Notes: a model not told the origin generated them from the sequence alone. DNA of 64,000 bases from Novosphingobium pentaromativorans US6-1 (GCF_000767465.1 NZ_CP009291.1:1-64000); one strand, 5' to 3'. Counted from the stretch's first letter, positions 26,887 through 34,688 are shown. Translations and numbers: made by a program.

Positions 26887-27302
26887 GCGGGCCCTTTCCA
26901 GTAGCGATCCCAACGCAGCACTGTGCGTGTCTGGATCATCGAGCAGGAGAGATCGGCTCCGTTCGGCAGTCGGCACCAGGCAGCCGTCCGGTTGCCTCCT
27001 GCCGAACCTTCCGACCGGCATGTCAATCTCGCTCCACGAACCACGACGTGCCCTGTCGAGATTGTCCCTCGAGGGCCGCCAAGAAGATCGACGAGCGCGT
27101 CGCGCGTTTCGATAGCCGACGCGTCGGGGCAGGGCTGGTTGGTCCGGCATGTTCCGTCCATTTCGCGCGCGGCGATCCCGGCGATGCGGACATGGGGGCC
27201 TTCGGCGCACCATATGGGCCCGTCGCCATCCCAGACATGCGTGGGTGTGCAGGTAAAGGTCTGGCCGGCAGCGACGATCGAGGCAGCGAGGATGGCAAGC
27301 AT
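26877..27302 (-). CDS. Thermonuclease-family (SNase-like) secreted protein
   Basis: A 141-residue protein with a short signal-peptide-like start (MLAILAASIVAAGQTF). An SNase-fold core follows: VWDGDG (the Ca-binding Asp region), VRIAGIAAREMDG (Arg and Glu of the active site) and a later RGARLTCR. The active-site string is close to the V-x-L-x-G-I-x-A-P-E pattern but has ARE in place of APE, so activity is uncertain. It contains four or more Cys, consistent with an extracytoplasmic location. It starts 11 bp after the S24 regulator stop, in the same operon. Confidence 0.7.
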   Translation of the reverse strand: MLAILAASIVAAGQTFTCTPTHVWDGDGPIWCAEGPHVRIAGIAAREMDGTCRTNQPCPDASAIETRDALVDLLGGPRGTISTGHVVVRGARLTCRSEGSAGGNRTAAWCRLPNGADLSCSMIQTRTVLRWDRYWKGPACR

Positions 27303-27313
27303 TGGCGAGCTAC

Positions 27314-27958
27314 CTAGCGAAGCGCGCGGCCGAACCAAAGCACGCGGCCGACAATATTGATCGTCCGCTTCTCCAGTCCGCGCCAACTGGGATAGGCCGG
27401 ATTGTCGCTGAGCACCGAGACCCGCTTGCCTTGCGGCTCGATTGCGACCCGCTTGACGCTGAGCATGTCATCCATGCGCAGCACATAGATCCCGTCGCGC
27501 AGCCGCGACTGTCCATCATTGAGATCGACCATGACTTCATCGCCGTCATGTAAGGTCGGCTCCATCGAATCCCCGTGCACGGCGATGATCGAAAGGCTCG
27601 TCGCCTTGCTTGCGGTCAGACGGCGCAGCCACTTCTCGTCGAACCCGAACTGGGCGCATTTGGATTCCATTTCGGCCAAAGCGCCGTGCCCCGCCGAGGC
27701 TTCGACATCGAGAACCGGTACATGGACCAGTTCGACGACCGGGCCGGATCGCCGCTCGGGCGCACCGAGGATCTTCTCGTCCACGCCGAAGAAACGGGCG
27801 AGCACGGAGCGGTCCTGCTCGTCCAGTTGGCGGGGACTGCCGCGGCGGATGTATTGCTGGATGTAGGCCGCGTTGCGCCCAAGAAGGCGGGAGATCGAGG
27901 AGTAATTACAGCCTCGTTGCTGGATCAGATCGTCCAGGGCTTTGCGTGCATCTTCCAT
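27314..27958 (-). CDS. S24-family (LexA/CI-like) repressor-protease
   Basis: A 214-residue protein. The N-terminal HTH-like region (CNYSSISRLLGRNAAYIQQYIRRG) is unusual and short. The C-terminal peptidase S24 domain has the catalytic Ser in GDSMEPT (about residue 133) and the Lys in LSVKRVAI (about 169). Such regulators self-cleave with RecA filaments, relieving repression. Its upstream region has a set of TCTAGGA boxes (27982-28020) that suit autoregulation and control of the divergent gene at 28065. It heads the operon with the SNase-like, DUF5818-like and DUF6961-like genes. The cleavage site (Ala-Gly) may be the SAGHGAL segment near residue 90, which is inference. Confidence 0.85.
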   Translation of the reverse strand: MEDARKALDDLIQQRGCNYSSISRLLGRNAAYIQQYIRRGSPRQLDEQDRSVLARFFGVDEKILGAPERRSGPVVELVHVPVLDVEASAGHGALAEMESKCAQFGFDEKWLRRLTASKATSLSIIAVHGDSMEPTLHDGDEVMVDLNDGQSRLRDGIYVLRMDDMLSVKRVAIEPQGKRVSVLSDNPAYPSWRGLEKRTINIVGRVLWFGRALR

Positions 27959-27981
27959 CGCGGCAGGTCCTATCGCATCCG

Positions 27982-28020
27982 TCTAGGAAATTCGATCCTA
28001 GACTCTAGGAAGCCTTCCTA
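27982..28020. promoter_or_regulatory. Operator cluster for the S24 repressor
   Basis: TCTAGGA (27982-27988) and TCCTAGA (27996-28002) form a perfect inverted repeat 7 bp apart. Directly next to it TAGGAAG-C-CTTCCTA (28006-28020) forms a second palindrome, containing a third TCTAGGA (28004-28010). The cluster lies between divergent starts at 27958 and 28065. Clustered identical half-sites are typical of LexA/CI-like repressors. Confidence 0.7.
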
Positions 28021-28064
28021 ATAAGAACATACCAAGAACACAAGCGGAAAGCGAGTCGAAGGCG

Positions 28065-28238
28065 ATGGAGCTCCTGGACCAGATCGAGGGTTATTTGGCG
28101 CGAACCGGTACGAAGGCCAGCATGTTTGGTAGGCTGGCCGTCGGGGACCCCCGGTTTGTTCAGGATCTTCGCGAAGGTCGCCGGCCGAGACGTAAGACGC
28201 AGGAGCGGGTGAGGCAATTTCTGGCGGAAAGGGGCTGA
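28065..28238 (+). CDS. Small basic HTH-like protein divergent from the S24 regulator
   Basis: A 57-residue protein (MELLDQIEGYLARTGTKASMFGRLAVGD...) with a basic C-terminal half (REGRRPRRKTQERVRQFLAERG). The spacing of hydrophobic residues fits a minimal helix-turn-helix seen in small sphingomonad regulators. It is divergent from the S24 gene and shares its operator region, so it is probably repressed by it. The upstream purine stretch (gcgagtcgaaggcg) is a modest ribosome-binding site. It is too short for a firm family call. Confidence 0.5.
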   Translation: MELLDQIEGYLARTGTKASMFGRLAVGDPRFVQDLREGRRPRRKTQERVRQFLAERG

Positions 28239-28383
28239 GCTCCTACTGTCTGCTCTCGCCAACAAAACGGTCGTTGATCTGCCCAGATTGCACTGTTCGG
28301 AACCGTCAATCATTCAGGAGTTACGGACAATGGCAACGGAGCCGATTGCCATCCGGCTGCCCTGGGGCGTCACGACAGCATCG
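28239..28383. other. Boundary segment between plasmid core and defence island
   Basis: No normal gene. A 20-codon reading frame with a good Shine-Dalgarno (CAGGAG about 28315) runs from ATG 28330 to TGA 28390 (MATEPIAIRLPWGVTTASSD) and overlaps the end of the PIN gene on the other strand. It could be the cut-off start of a plasmid gene at which the island inserted, or a leader peptide; neither can be decided from the sequence. Confidence 0.3.
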
Positions 28384-28875
28384 TCAGACTGAGTAACGAT
28401 TGAGGCGCACACGTACTTCGGCTGCCGGCAATCGGCAGCGCGGATGCGTCGAGATCGTCGTCAGCCCTGCATGCAACTGCGTATAGCCAAGCACTTCATG
28501 TTCCTCGAAGCGGTCGCATAGCCAGAGCAGGCCATGCGTTTCAACTCCGCTATCGGCCGCAAGGCGCCTCAGAGCACCATCGCCGGTCAGCAGCGCCCAA
28601 CGCCGCTGCTCGGCAATCGCAAAGGCAAAGGTGTCGGGCGCGGATAGAACTGTGCGCTCCCGGCGTACGGCAATGGCACGCGTTAGTTCGGCAGGGTCAA
28701 GTTCTTGGATAATCAGACCGAGTGCAACCAATCGATCGCCTAGCTCCCCTCGCAGTTCTCGGTGAAACAGCAGATCGGGAACCGCGAATGCATAGGGCAG
28801 GCGAAAGAGGTCTTCGAGAAACCCGCCTCGTTCCAGATCGATAATCACAGAAGTATCCGAAACGAGGACGGGCAA
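28384..28875 (-). CDS. PIN-domain-like protein
   Basis: A 163-residue protein with the PIN-fold acidic pattern: Asp in LVSDTSVIIDLERG near the N-terminus, Glu in LLFHREL, and Asp in SAPDTFAFAIAEQ and LLTGDGALRRLA. PIN proteins are Mg-dependent ribonucleases. Translation probably starts at TTG 28875, overlapping the stop region of the HTH-ImmA gene; no ATG is available nearby. The pair HTH-ImmA plus PIN is a recurring gene couple that behaves like a regulatory or toxin-antitoxin unit. Here it faces away from the CBASS operon. Confidence 0.7.
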   Translation of the reverse strand: MPVLVSDTSVIIDLERGGFLEDLFRLPYAFAVPDLLFHRELRGELGDRLVALGLIIQELDPAELTRAIAVRRERTVLSAPDTFAFAIAEQRRWALLTGDGALRRLAADSGVETHGLLWLCDRFEEHEVLGYTQLHAGLTTISTHPRCRLPAAEVRVRLNRYSV

Positions 28876-28878
28876 AGG

Positions 28879-29943
28879 CTACACCATGTTCTGATCCAGT
28901 CGCGCATCGAGCTCGCGCACGGAAATGCCGAGCAGTTCCGCTGCCCGAGCCTCTCCAATTACTTGCTCTGCCAATGCTCTATAGCACAGCCGTTCGAACC
29001 GGCGAGGCTCCTCTTCTTCAGGTTCCATCCGCGCTGGTTCCTCATAAGGCGGCGAGCGCCAGCCCCGTTCGGCGAATATGCGGAACAGTTTTCCCAGTGA
29101 CGCCTGGCTCAAGATGCCCACGTCCTTGCAGCGATAAGCCAGCGCCTGGATGCTCACGCCAAATCGTTCCTTGAGCGCAACCAATTCGCCAATGCTGATT
29201 GACGATCGATGAACGCCGACCTCTGAACGCAGCACATCGGCCGGCATCAGAAAGGCACCGGCAAAGCGATGCGCTGCCTTCTCTTCGTCGACACCGCCTT
29301 CGGGTGCCAGAACCATATGGCCAAGTTCATGTGCAAGATTGAATCTCTTGCGCTCGGACCACGAACTCTTTTTGATGACGATCACTCGTGAGGCAGCCCG
29401 GTCTTTGCGTCTAACCTTGGCGGCCAGCCCGTCGATCTCGTCGAGATCGAGCGACATCACCTTTATCCCGCGCTCTTCCAGCAGTTCCGACAGCTTGGGA
29501 ATGGGATCATTGCCCAGCCCCCAGTCCTCGCGCACCGAGCGCGCCGCGTCTTCCGCATCCCGCAAATCTGCAACCGGATGCGGCGCGCTGCGCGGCTGCT
29601 CCCAATCGACGCTGCGCAGGTTGAGCATGTCCTCAACTGCCAGATAGCGTTCGAGCATATGGATCGTGCGCGCTTCGAGCTGGGCTTCCTCGCGCGCCGA
29701 AGCGATCGCCTTCTTGCGAAAGTCGACCCCTTCGAGCTCGAGTTCCTCTGCGCTCAGCAGATAATCGACCGACACGCCCAATGCATCGGCAAGCGCAATC
29801 AGCACACCCGAACCCGGCATGGCCTCGTCGCGCTCATATTTGCCGATGGCCTGGGCGGACACGCGGTTGTCGATCGCCTCAGCGAGCCCGCGCAGCGACA
29901 GGCCGGCGGCCGAGCGCGCCACCTTGAGCTTGCGTCCTATCAT
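28879..29943 (-). CDS. HTH (Xre) and ImmA/IrrE metallopeptidase fusion protein
   Basis: A 354-residue protein. Residues 5-65 form an Xre-type HTH (ARSAAGLSLRGLAEAIDNRVSAQAIGKYER split over the usual five helices). Residues 150-260 form an ImmA/IrrE (COG2856) zinc peptidase domain with HELGH at about 204-208 and a downstream Glu (DEEKAAHRFAGAFLMP). The tail (residues 300-354) looks like a small second DNA-binding or dimerisation segment (AAELLGISVRELDAR). ImmA-type peptidases relieve repression by cleavage after DNA damage. Here repressor and peptidase are one chain, and the gene is divergent from a CBASS operon with which it shares operator-like repeats (29963-30073). Confidence 0.88.
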   Translation of the reverse strand: MIGRKLKVARSAAGLSLRGLAEAIDNRVSAQAIGKYERDEAMPGSGVLIALADALGVSVDYLLSAEELELEGVDFRKKAIASAREEAQLEARTIHMLERYLAVEDMLNLRSVDWEQPRSAPHPVADLRDAEDAARSVREDWGLGNDPIPKLSELLEERGIKVMSLDLDEIDGLAAKVRRKDRAASRVIVIKKSSWSERKRFNLAHELGHMVLAPEGGVDEEKAAHRFAGAFLMPADVLRSEVGVHRSSISIGELVALKERFGVSIQALAYRCKDVGILSQASLGKLFRIFAERGWRSPPYEEPARMEPEEEEPRRFERLCYRALAEQVIGEARAAELLGISVRELDARLDQNMV

Positions 29944-29962
29944 ATCGACCTCCTGCGATGCA

Positions 29963-30073
29963 GTTTACAAAATGCCATATAGAAATATTTTTGTAAACCG
30001 AAACCCCTTGAAATGGGTTAATGCTATCCTACATGCGCAATTATGAGGCCCGAAAATATCGGGTTTGTAAACC
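29963..30073. promoter_or_regulatory. Shared operator/promoter region between HTH-ImmA gene and CBASS operon
   Basis: Three copies of a TTTGTAAAC box: inverted at 29963-29972 (GTTTACAAAA), direct at 29989-29998 (TTTTGTAAAC) and direct, within a near-palindrome GGTTTGTAAACC, at 30062-30073. The last two are both followed by CGAA. The first two form an inverted repeat with a 16-bp gap. The region is AT-rich between the two divergent starts (29943 and 30159). This is the natural binding site for the HTH-ImmA protein and probably couples it to CBASS expression. Confidence 0.65.
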
Positions 30074-30158
30074 GAAGCGCGATGAAACGCCCCGCAGCCG
30101 GGACCCGATACCGGCGCAACCGGCGAGCCAGCGCGCGAATGTTCAGGGAGTGCCCACA

Positions 30159-31103
30159 ATGGCATTGAGCAATACCGCGCTGCGCTATTACGACAGCAAT
30201 GTGCTTCGCCTGCCGGCGGACAAGCGCAAGGAATATCACGAGCAAGTCGACCGTCTGGTCACGGAATTGTGCAAGTCGCTGCGCAACCGGACCGAGGTCA
30301 AGATCACCAAGGTCGTCAAGGCCGGTTCCTTCGCCAAATACACCATCCTGCGCAAGACTTCGGTCGACCCGGTTGATGTCGATGTAGTGGTTTATATCGC
30401 CGACAGGGATGCGGACCACGAAACTCTGCAAAGCCTCAACGACACGATCTACGAACTGCTGATCAAGCAATATCCGACCAAGTCGGTTGAAGACTTCGAA
30501 ATCCAGCGCAAGGCCGCAACCGTCACCTTCGCTGGCACCGGCCTCAGCGTCGACATCGTGCCGGTGATCGAAGATCCCGACCGGCCCGGCTATGGCTGGC
30601 AGTTCGACCTTCAAACCGGCGATCCGGTCGAGACCTGCGCACCTGGCCAGATCAAGTTCGTGCGCGACCGCAAGGATGTGGACGGCGACTTTCGCACGCT
30701 CGTGCGCATGGCCAAGAAATGGCGCAACCACCATAGCATTACCAAGCTCAAATCCTTCACCATCGAACTGATCATGGCCCATGTGCTCGATACGCAGGGC
30801 ACTGGCGGCAGCATCGAACAGCGCTTCCGCAATTTCCTGCTCTATATCGCCCAGTCGGGTCTCCTGGACGAGATCAGCTTTCCTGAAAACACCCTCCCGC
30901 TCGGCGAGTTCAACGACGCGGTGGTGATCCTCGATCCAGTGTCCAGCCAGAACAATGTGGCCAGCCGCCTGTCCGAGCAGGAACGGCGCGACATCGTCGC
31001 GGCCGCGAACGAGGCTTGGGAAACTGCCAGCTTCGCCTCTGCGGAAAACGACAATGAGGTCTGGAAAGAGATTTTCGGCCCGCGCTTCAAGACGGAGGAC
31101 TGA
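30159..31103 (+). CDS. CBASS CD-NTase (cGAS/DncV-like nucleotidyltransferase)
   Basis: A 314-residue nucleotidyltransferase that would make a cyclic oligonucleotide signal on phage infection. The active site is visible: G56-S57 (KAGSFAKY), the metal-binding pair D73 and D75 (PVDVDVVV) and a third Asp D132 (LSVDIVPV). The C-terminal helical half has the PAP/OAS-like pattern (RTLVRMAKKWRNHHSITKLKSFTIELI). The ATG at 30159 has a GGGAG 9 bases upstream; the open frame begins at 30021. It is the first gene of a five-gene operon with 3-bp or negative spacing. The HORMA and TRIP13 partners define a type III CBASS. Confidence 0.9.
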   Translation: MALSNTALRYYDSNVLRLPADKRKEYHEQVDRLVTELCKSLRNRTEVKITKVVKAGSFAKYTILRKTSVDPVDVDVVVYIADRDADHETLQSLNDTIYELLIKQYPTKSVEDFEIQRKAATVTFAGTGLSVDIVPVIEDPDRPGYGWQFDLQTGDPVETCAPGQIKFVRDRKDVDGDFRTLVRMAKKWRNHHSITKLKSFTIELIMAHVLDTQGTGGSIEQRFRNFLLYIAQSGLLDEISFPENTLPLGEFNDAVVILDPVSSQNNVASRLSEQERRDIVAAANEAWETASFASAENDNEVWKEIFGPRFKTED

Positions 31104-31106
31104 GCA

Positions 31107-31601
31107 ATGAGCCAGACCGCAACCAGGACCAGCACTTACACCACGGCCGATATCGAGAAGGTCGTCACCCGTGTGCGTGCCGACCTGATGATGATCGGTG
31201 ACAGTACGGGCGCATGGACCCCCGAAAAGGCGCGCCAATATGCGCACGACATCGAACTGCTCGCCAAGGAAGGCTATCTCAAATCCGTCGATGTCACCCT
31301 CTTCAGCGGCGACACCGAAATCTGCGCCACGCGCTTCGAGGTCAATACAGACGCATCAAGCTGGACGTCGAGCCGCCCCGGCGGGGTTTTGTGGCCCCGT
31401 ATCGCCAATTCCTACCTTCGCATCATCCTCTCCTATACGAGTGACTACGACGACGAAGCGCGGGCCAGAATGAAATCCAAGCTCGACATCAACTGGGTTA
31501 AGTCGACAGACGATACCAGCCACTGGATGCTGACCAACAAGGGTGGGCGAGACTATGCCAGCAACAGCTATGGCGTGCAGCGCAAGGACTGGGCAGCATG
31601 A
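31107..31601 (+). CDS. CBASS HORMA-domain protein (Cap7-like)
   Basis: A 164-residue protein. Length, position between CD-NTase and TRIP13-like ATPase, and pattern fit bacterial HORMA proteins of type III CBASS: an N-terminal helix (YTTADIEKVVTRVRADLMMIGDSTG), an AHDIELLAKEGYLKSVDVTLF strand-helix unit, and an end rich in Gly/Asn (GGRDYASNSYGVQRKDW) that may form the mobile safety-belt. HORMA proteins sense a peptide trigger, bind the CD-NTase and turn it on. The fold is inferred mainly from context because HORMA sequences are poorly conserved. It overlaps the next gene (31598-31601). Confidence 0.75.
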   Translation: MSQTATRTSTYTTADIEKVVTRVRADLMMIGDSTGAWTPEKARQYAHDIELLAKEGYLKSVDVTLFSGDTEICATRFEVNTDASSWTSSRPGGVLWPRIANSYLRIILSYTSDYDDEARARMKSKLDINWVKSTDDTSHWMLTNKGGRDYASNSYGVQRKDWAA

Positions 31602-32494
31602 GCGAACCAAGCCCCTTCGAGAAAGAGACGGCGCTCCCCGACGAACTGCTGTTCGCGCGGGAGAAGACCCTGCTGGGCTTCAAGCCCCGCTTCGATAAAA
31701 TTCATGACCAGCTGCGCCTGTTGCTCAATAGCGGCGAACTGCAGGCGTGGAACAATAAGCACCACAAGGGCAAGCTTGCGGTGACCGAGCTTGTCGCCGA
31801 ACAATATCCGCTCGTGATATTTCATGGCGATATCGGGACCGGCAAGACCGCTATGGCTGAATGTATCGCCAATCGCCTTGTTGCCGAATCCCGCAGCGAG
31901 GATTCGATCCTCTTCAAGCTCAGCAACCGCGTTCGTGGCGGCGGCCTCGTCGGTGAAATGGGCACGCTCTTGGCCGATGCCTTCCATAAGGTAGCGCAAT
32001 CGGCTGGCAAGCATCGCCGCGCCATTCTGATCATCGACGAGGGCGACAGTCTCGGTGCCTCCCGCGTGCAGGAGCACAGCCACCATGAAGACAAGGTAGC
32101 GGTTAATACGCTCATCCAAGGCGTTGATCGACTGCGTGACTATGGCGGCCGCGTCGTTGTTTTCCTCTGCACCAACCGCCTCTCGGTCCTCGACCCGGCC
32201 CTGCGGCGCCGCGCAGCGATCATCGAGGAATTCCGTCGACCGGACGCAGAGCAGCGCAAGGCGCTGTTCGAAATGGACCTCGGCGCGCTCGAACTCGACG
32301 CGATACAACTTGAGGCACTTGTCAAGGCGACGGGCGAGCAGAACGATAACCCCGCCTGGACCTATTCGGACATTCGCACCCGCCTCTATCCCCGCGCCTT
32401 GTCCATGGCCTTTCCGGCGCAGGCGTTGAACTACGATCACCTGATCGAGGCAGCGCAGACCCTCAAGGCCTCGCCGGTTATGGAGGATCGGTGA
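31598..32494 (+). CDS. CBASS TRIP13/Pch2-like AAA+ ATPase (Cap6-like)
   Basis: A 298-residue AAA+ remodeller. Walker A is GDIGTGKT (77-84), Walker B is ILIIDEGD (D147-E148), sensor 1 is FLCTNRL, and the arginine finger region is PALRRRAAIIEEF. In type III CBASS this ATPase strips the HORMA protein from its activator and keeps the system silent. The start overlaps the HORMA gene by ATGA, and the stop overlaps the effector gene (tgATG). Confidence 0.88.
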   Translation: MSEPSPFEKETALPDELLFAREKTLLGFKPRFDKIHDQLRLLLNSGELQAWNNKHHKGKLAVTELVAEQYPLVIFHGDIGTGKTAMAECIANRLVAESRSEDSILFKLSNRVRGGGLVGEMGTLLADAFHKVAQSAGKHRRAILIIDEGDSLGASRVQEHSHHEDKVAVNTLIQGVDRLRDYGGRVVVFLCTNRLSVLDPALRRRAAIIEEFRRPDAEQRKALFEMDLGALELDAIQLEALVKATGEQNDNPAWTYSDIRTRLYPRALSMAFPAQALNYDHLIEAAQTLKASPVMEDR

Positions 32495-33657
32495 TGGCTC
32501 GCTTGCCGCTCGCCGGACGTCGCATCCACATTGCAGGCAGCATCAGCCCCGATCCGAAGATCGCAACCAAGGTCGATGTCGAAGCCGCGCGGCAGCTGGT
32601 CGAAGGCCTTGTCAGGACGCTGATCAAGCGCGGTGCCAACTTTGTCATTCCAATAGACGTCGACAAGCGCCGCGATGCCGACGCCATGCCGATCTGTTTC
32701 GACTGGCTTGTCTGGCAGACGCTACATGCCAATCTCGTTCGGCGCCCCGGCGACATTGCCGGCCCGCTCGCCATCGCGGTCCAGCACTACAAGACCGAAG
32801 ACCAGATCCCCGAGGATCAGGCGCAGCTATGGGATCGGTTGCGCGATAGCCCGCTGGTCGAGGTCGAAAACGCCGCGCAATGGAACATGAACAGCAAGCG
32901 GATGGAAATCCAGGCGCGATCAGGCGATATCTTGATCACGCTCGGTGGCGGTGAAGGAGTGCTCTATCTCGCCAATCTCTATCATGCCGCGGGCAAGCCA
33001 GTGATACCGCTCGATCTGCCTCTCACCACAGACCATGAAGGGGCACGCCAGCTCTATCGGTTCGGGCTGCAGCCCGCTCAAGCCGAACGTCTGTTCCGCA
33101 CAAATGACGACCAAAATTCGCATGCCTGGCTCAATCGCATCCGCTTCCCGGCAAGGCAGAAAGTCGACGAGCGAGTTAATCAATTCATCGAACTGCTCGA
33201 AGCATTGGAGCCGCCGCGGGCCTTCGCTGTCCGGCTGCTCAATAACAAGCACCCGGACTATCGCCCGGTCGAAGACCATTTTGAGACCGTCGTTCGCCCG
33301 ATCATCGAGGGCGAATTGGGCTATCGTCTTGTCGTGATCGATGGCGAACAGGCCTTCGACTATCCTCGCGTCGACCAGGAGATTTTCGAAAAGCTTCATC
33401 GTAGCAGAGTGGTACTGGCCGACATCACCGGCGGGCGCCCCAATTGCTTTCTTGAACTCGGCTATGCTTTCGGGCGCGCGCTACCGACGATGGTAATGGG
33501 ACGTGCTGGCACGGACTTGCCTTTCGACATTACGACCTTTTCTGGCCTCCTTTGGGATGACAGTTTATCGCTGAAGGAGCGTCGGGATGCGTTTCGAACC
33601 CACTGGCAGGCGATCCGCAATCGTCCGCCCCTGGTCTCCCCGGAGCCTTTGATCTGA
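32494..33657 (+). CDS. CBASS effector with SLOG-like and deoxyribosyltransferase/TIR-like domains
   Basis: A 387-residue protein in the effector position. Residues 8-180 look like a SLOG/LOG Rossmann domain: GRRIHIAGSIS opening strand and a GDILITLGGGEGVLYLANLY glycine-rich loop, suitable for binding a nucleotide second messenger. Residues 255-375 resemble the nucleoside 2-deoxyribosyltransferase/TIR-like fold: SRVVLADITGGRPNCFLELGYAFGRALP, with Glu in the ELG motif as the likely catalytic residue. A plausible model is ligand binding by SLOG and nucleotide or NAD hydrolysis by the second domain. A GTG at 32491 is an alternative start. Domain names are by pattern only. Confidence 0.7.
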   Translation: MARLPLAGRRIHIAGSISPDPKIATKVDVEAARQLVEGLVRTLIKRGANFVIPIDVDKRRDADAMPICFDWLVWQTLHANLVRRPGDIAGPLAIAVQHYKTEDQIPEDQAQLWDRLRDSPLVEVENAAQWNMNSKRMEIQARSGDILITLGGGEGVLYLANLYHAAGKPVIPLDLPLTTDHEGARQLYRFGLQPAQAERLFRTNDDQNSHAWLNRIRFPARQKVDERVNQFIELLEALEPPRAFAVRLLNNKHPDYRPVEDHFETVVRPIIEGELGYRLVVIDGEQAFDYPRVDQEIFEKLHRSRVVLADITGGRPNCFLELGYAFGRALPTMVMGRAGTDLPFDITTFSGLLWDDSLSLKERRDAFRTHWQAIRNRPPLVSPEPLI

Positions 33658-34199
33658 TGACTGTGTCCGAGGAGATATTCATATCGGTCGATGTTGAGAC
33701 ATCGGGGCCGATCCCCGGTGAATTCAGTCTGCTCTCGATTGGCGCCTGCGCCGTCGATAGGCCCGAACAACGTTTCGAATGCCTACTGAAGCCGATCACA
33801 GACCAAGCCGATCCCAAGGCGCTTGAGGTCAGCGGCTTATCGCTCGAGATCCTGCAACACACCGGGCTAGAGCCCGTCCAAGCCATGGAGCGCTTCGAGA
33901 GCTGGGTTGGCCAGATGGCCGGAGAGACTGGCACCCCCGTATTTGTCGGCTTCAACGCGCCTTTCGACTGGTCCTTCGTGAACTACTATTTTCACCGTTT
34001 TCTTCGCCACAATCCGTTCGGCTTCACCGCCCTCGACATCAAGGCCTACTACATGGGATCTGCCGGAACGAGCTGGGAGGCGACCCGCTCAAGCAAGATG
34101 CGCGAGCAGTTGGGTGCAGCCCTGGAAGGCGATCACGATCCGCTCAACGATGCGCTCGCGCAGGCGGAACTCTTTCGTCTGGCACGCGCGAAGAGGTGA
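33657..34199 (+). CDS. DnaQ-like 3'-5' exonuclease of the CBASS operon (Cap18-like)
   Basis: A 180-residue DEDDh exonuclease with the complete metal site: D12 and E14 (VDVETSG), D104 (FNAPFDWSF), H160 and D165 (GDHDPLNDAL). It starts inside the effector stop, so it is translated with the CBASS operon. An accessory exonuclease, called Cap18 in CBASS nomenclature as I remember it, occurs in some CBASS loci, possibly degrading signal or phage nucleic acid. After its stop there is a 106-bp gap with no gene before the TerB module. Confidence 0.82.
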   Translation: MTVSEEIFISVDVETSGPIPGEFSLLSIGACAVDRPEQRFECLLKPITDQADPKALEVSGLSLEILQHTGLEPVQAMERFESWVGQMAGETGTPVFVGFNAPFDWSFVNYYFHRFLRHNPFGFTALDIKAYYMGSAGTSWEATRSSKMREQLGAALEGDHDPLNDALAQAELFRLARAKR

Positions 34200-34305
34200 C
34201 ACAACGAGATGTCATTGCGGGTGATACCAACGTGCGTGGTCAGAAGTAGCTCTGAGAACAGAAAATCAGCGTGACCTCTCATTCGCAAAATGGCAGGCAG
34301 TGCAT

Positions 34306-34603
34306 ATGTCGATTGTCTGGAAAATCATCCGCATTATCGGGCTTTACGCCGTCTCTTTCTTTGTTTGCATAATAATCGCGGCAATCGCATTGGACAGTCT
34401 GCCCGATGCGATCGAAGCGCTGTTCGCTCTTCTCGCGCCGATTGCTTTTGTCTGGTGGTACGAAAAGCGTCGCGCGACCAAGATCTCAGAGCGGGAGAAT
34501 CTCGCAAATAGCCCTGTCCCGCTGGGGAAAGAAGACAAACAACCGAGCGAACCTGGAGCATACCAACCACGACAGAATAATGCCGAGCTTATTCGAGCTG
34601 GTC
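34306..34603 (+). pseudogene. Membrane-anchored TerB protein, N-terminal part (cut by IS66)
   Basis: 99 codons plus one base before the IS66 left end. Two hydrophobic helices (about residues 8-28 and 34-52: IIGLYAVSFFVCIIIAAIAL and EALFALLAPIAFVWWY) are followed by a charged linker. Read straight on, the frame enters the IS and stops at 34641, so a 111-residue truncated membrane peptide would be made. Removing the IS with one 8-bp target copy fuses it in frame to the TerB_N/TerB/TerB_C protein at 37791-40021, giving 842 residues in all. The native ATG is at 34306 (GTG at 34300 possible). Confidence 0.75.
34596..34603 (+). repeat. IS66 target site duplication, left copy
   Basis: AGCTGGTC, repeated directly at 37783-37790 after the right end. 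An 8-bp duplication is the hallmark of IS66 elements and fixes both ends. Confidence 0.9.
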
Positions 34604-34688
34604 GTACCCATCCGGTGAGCCCCGCCTTGTCCGGCGGGTGAACGACCGGTCTTAAGAGCGCTCGTATGAGCGAGCTTAGGAGCGGAGC

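Noticed and set aside
30024..31247. 407-codon minus-strand frame
   Set aside because: Opposite to the CD-NTase gene, whose active-site residues are intact.
34306..34641. Small membrane protein as a CBASS accessory (Cap19-like) next to the exonuclease
   Set aside because: The frame runs into IS66; restoring the target joins it in phase to the TerB protein, so it is the N-terminus of that gene.
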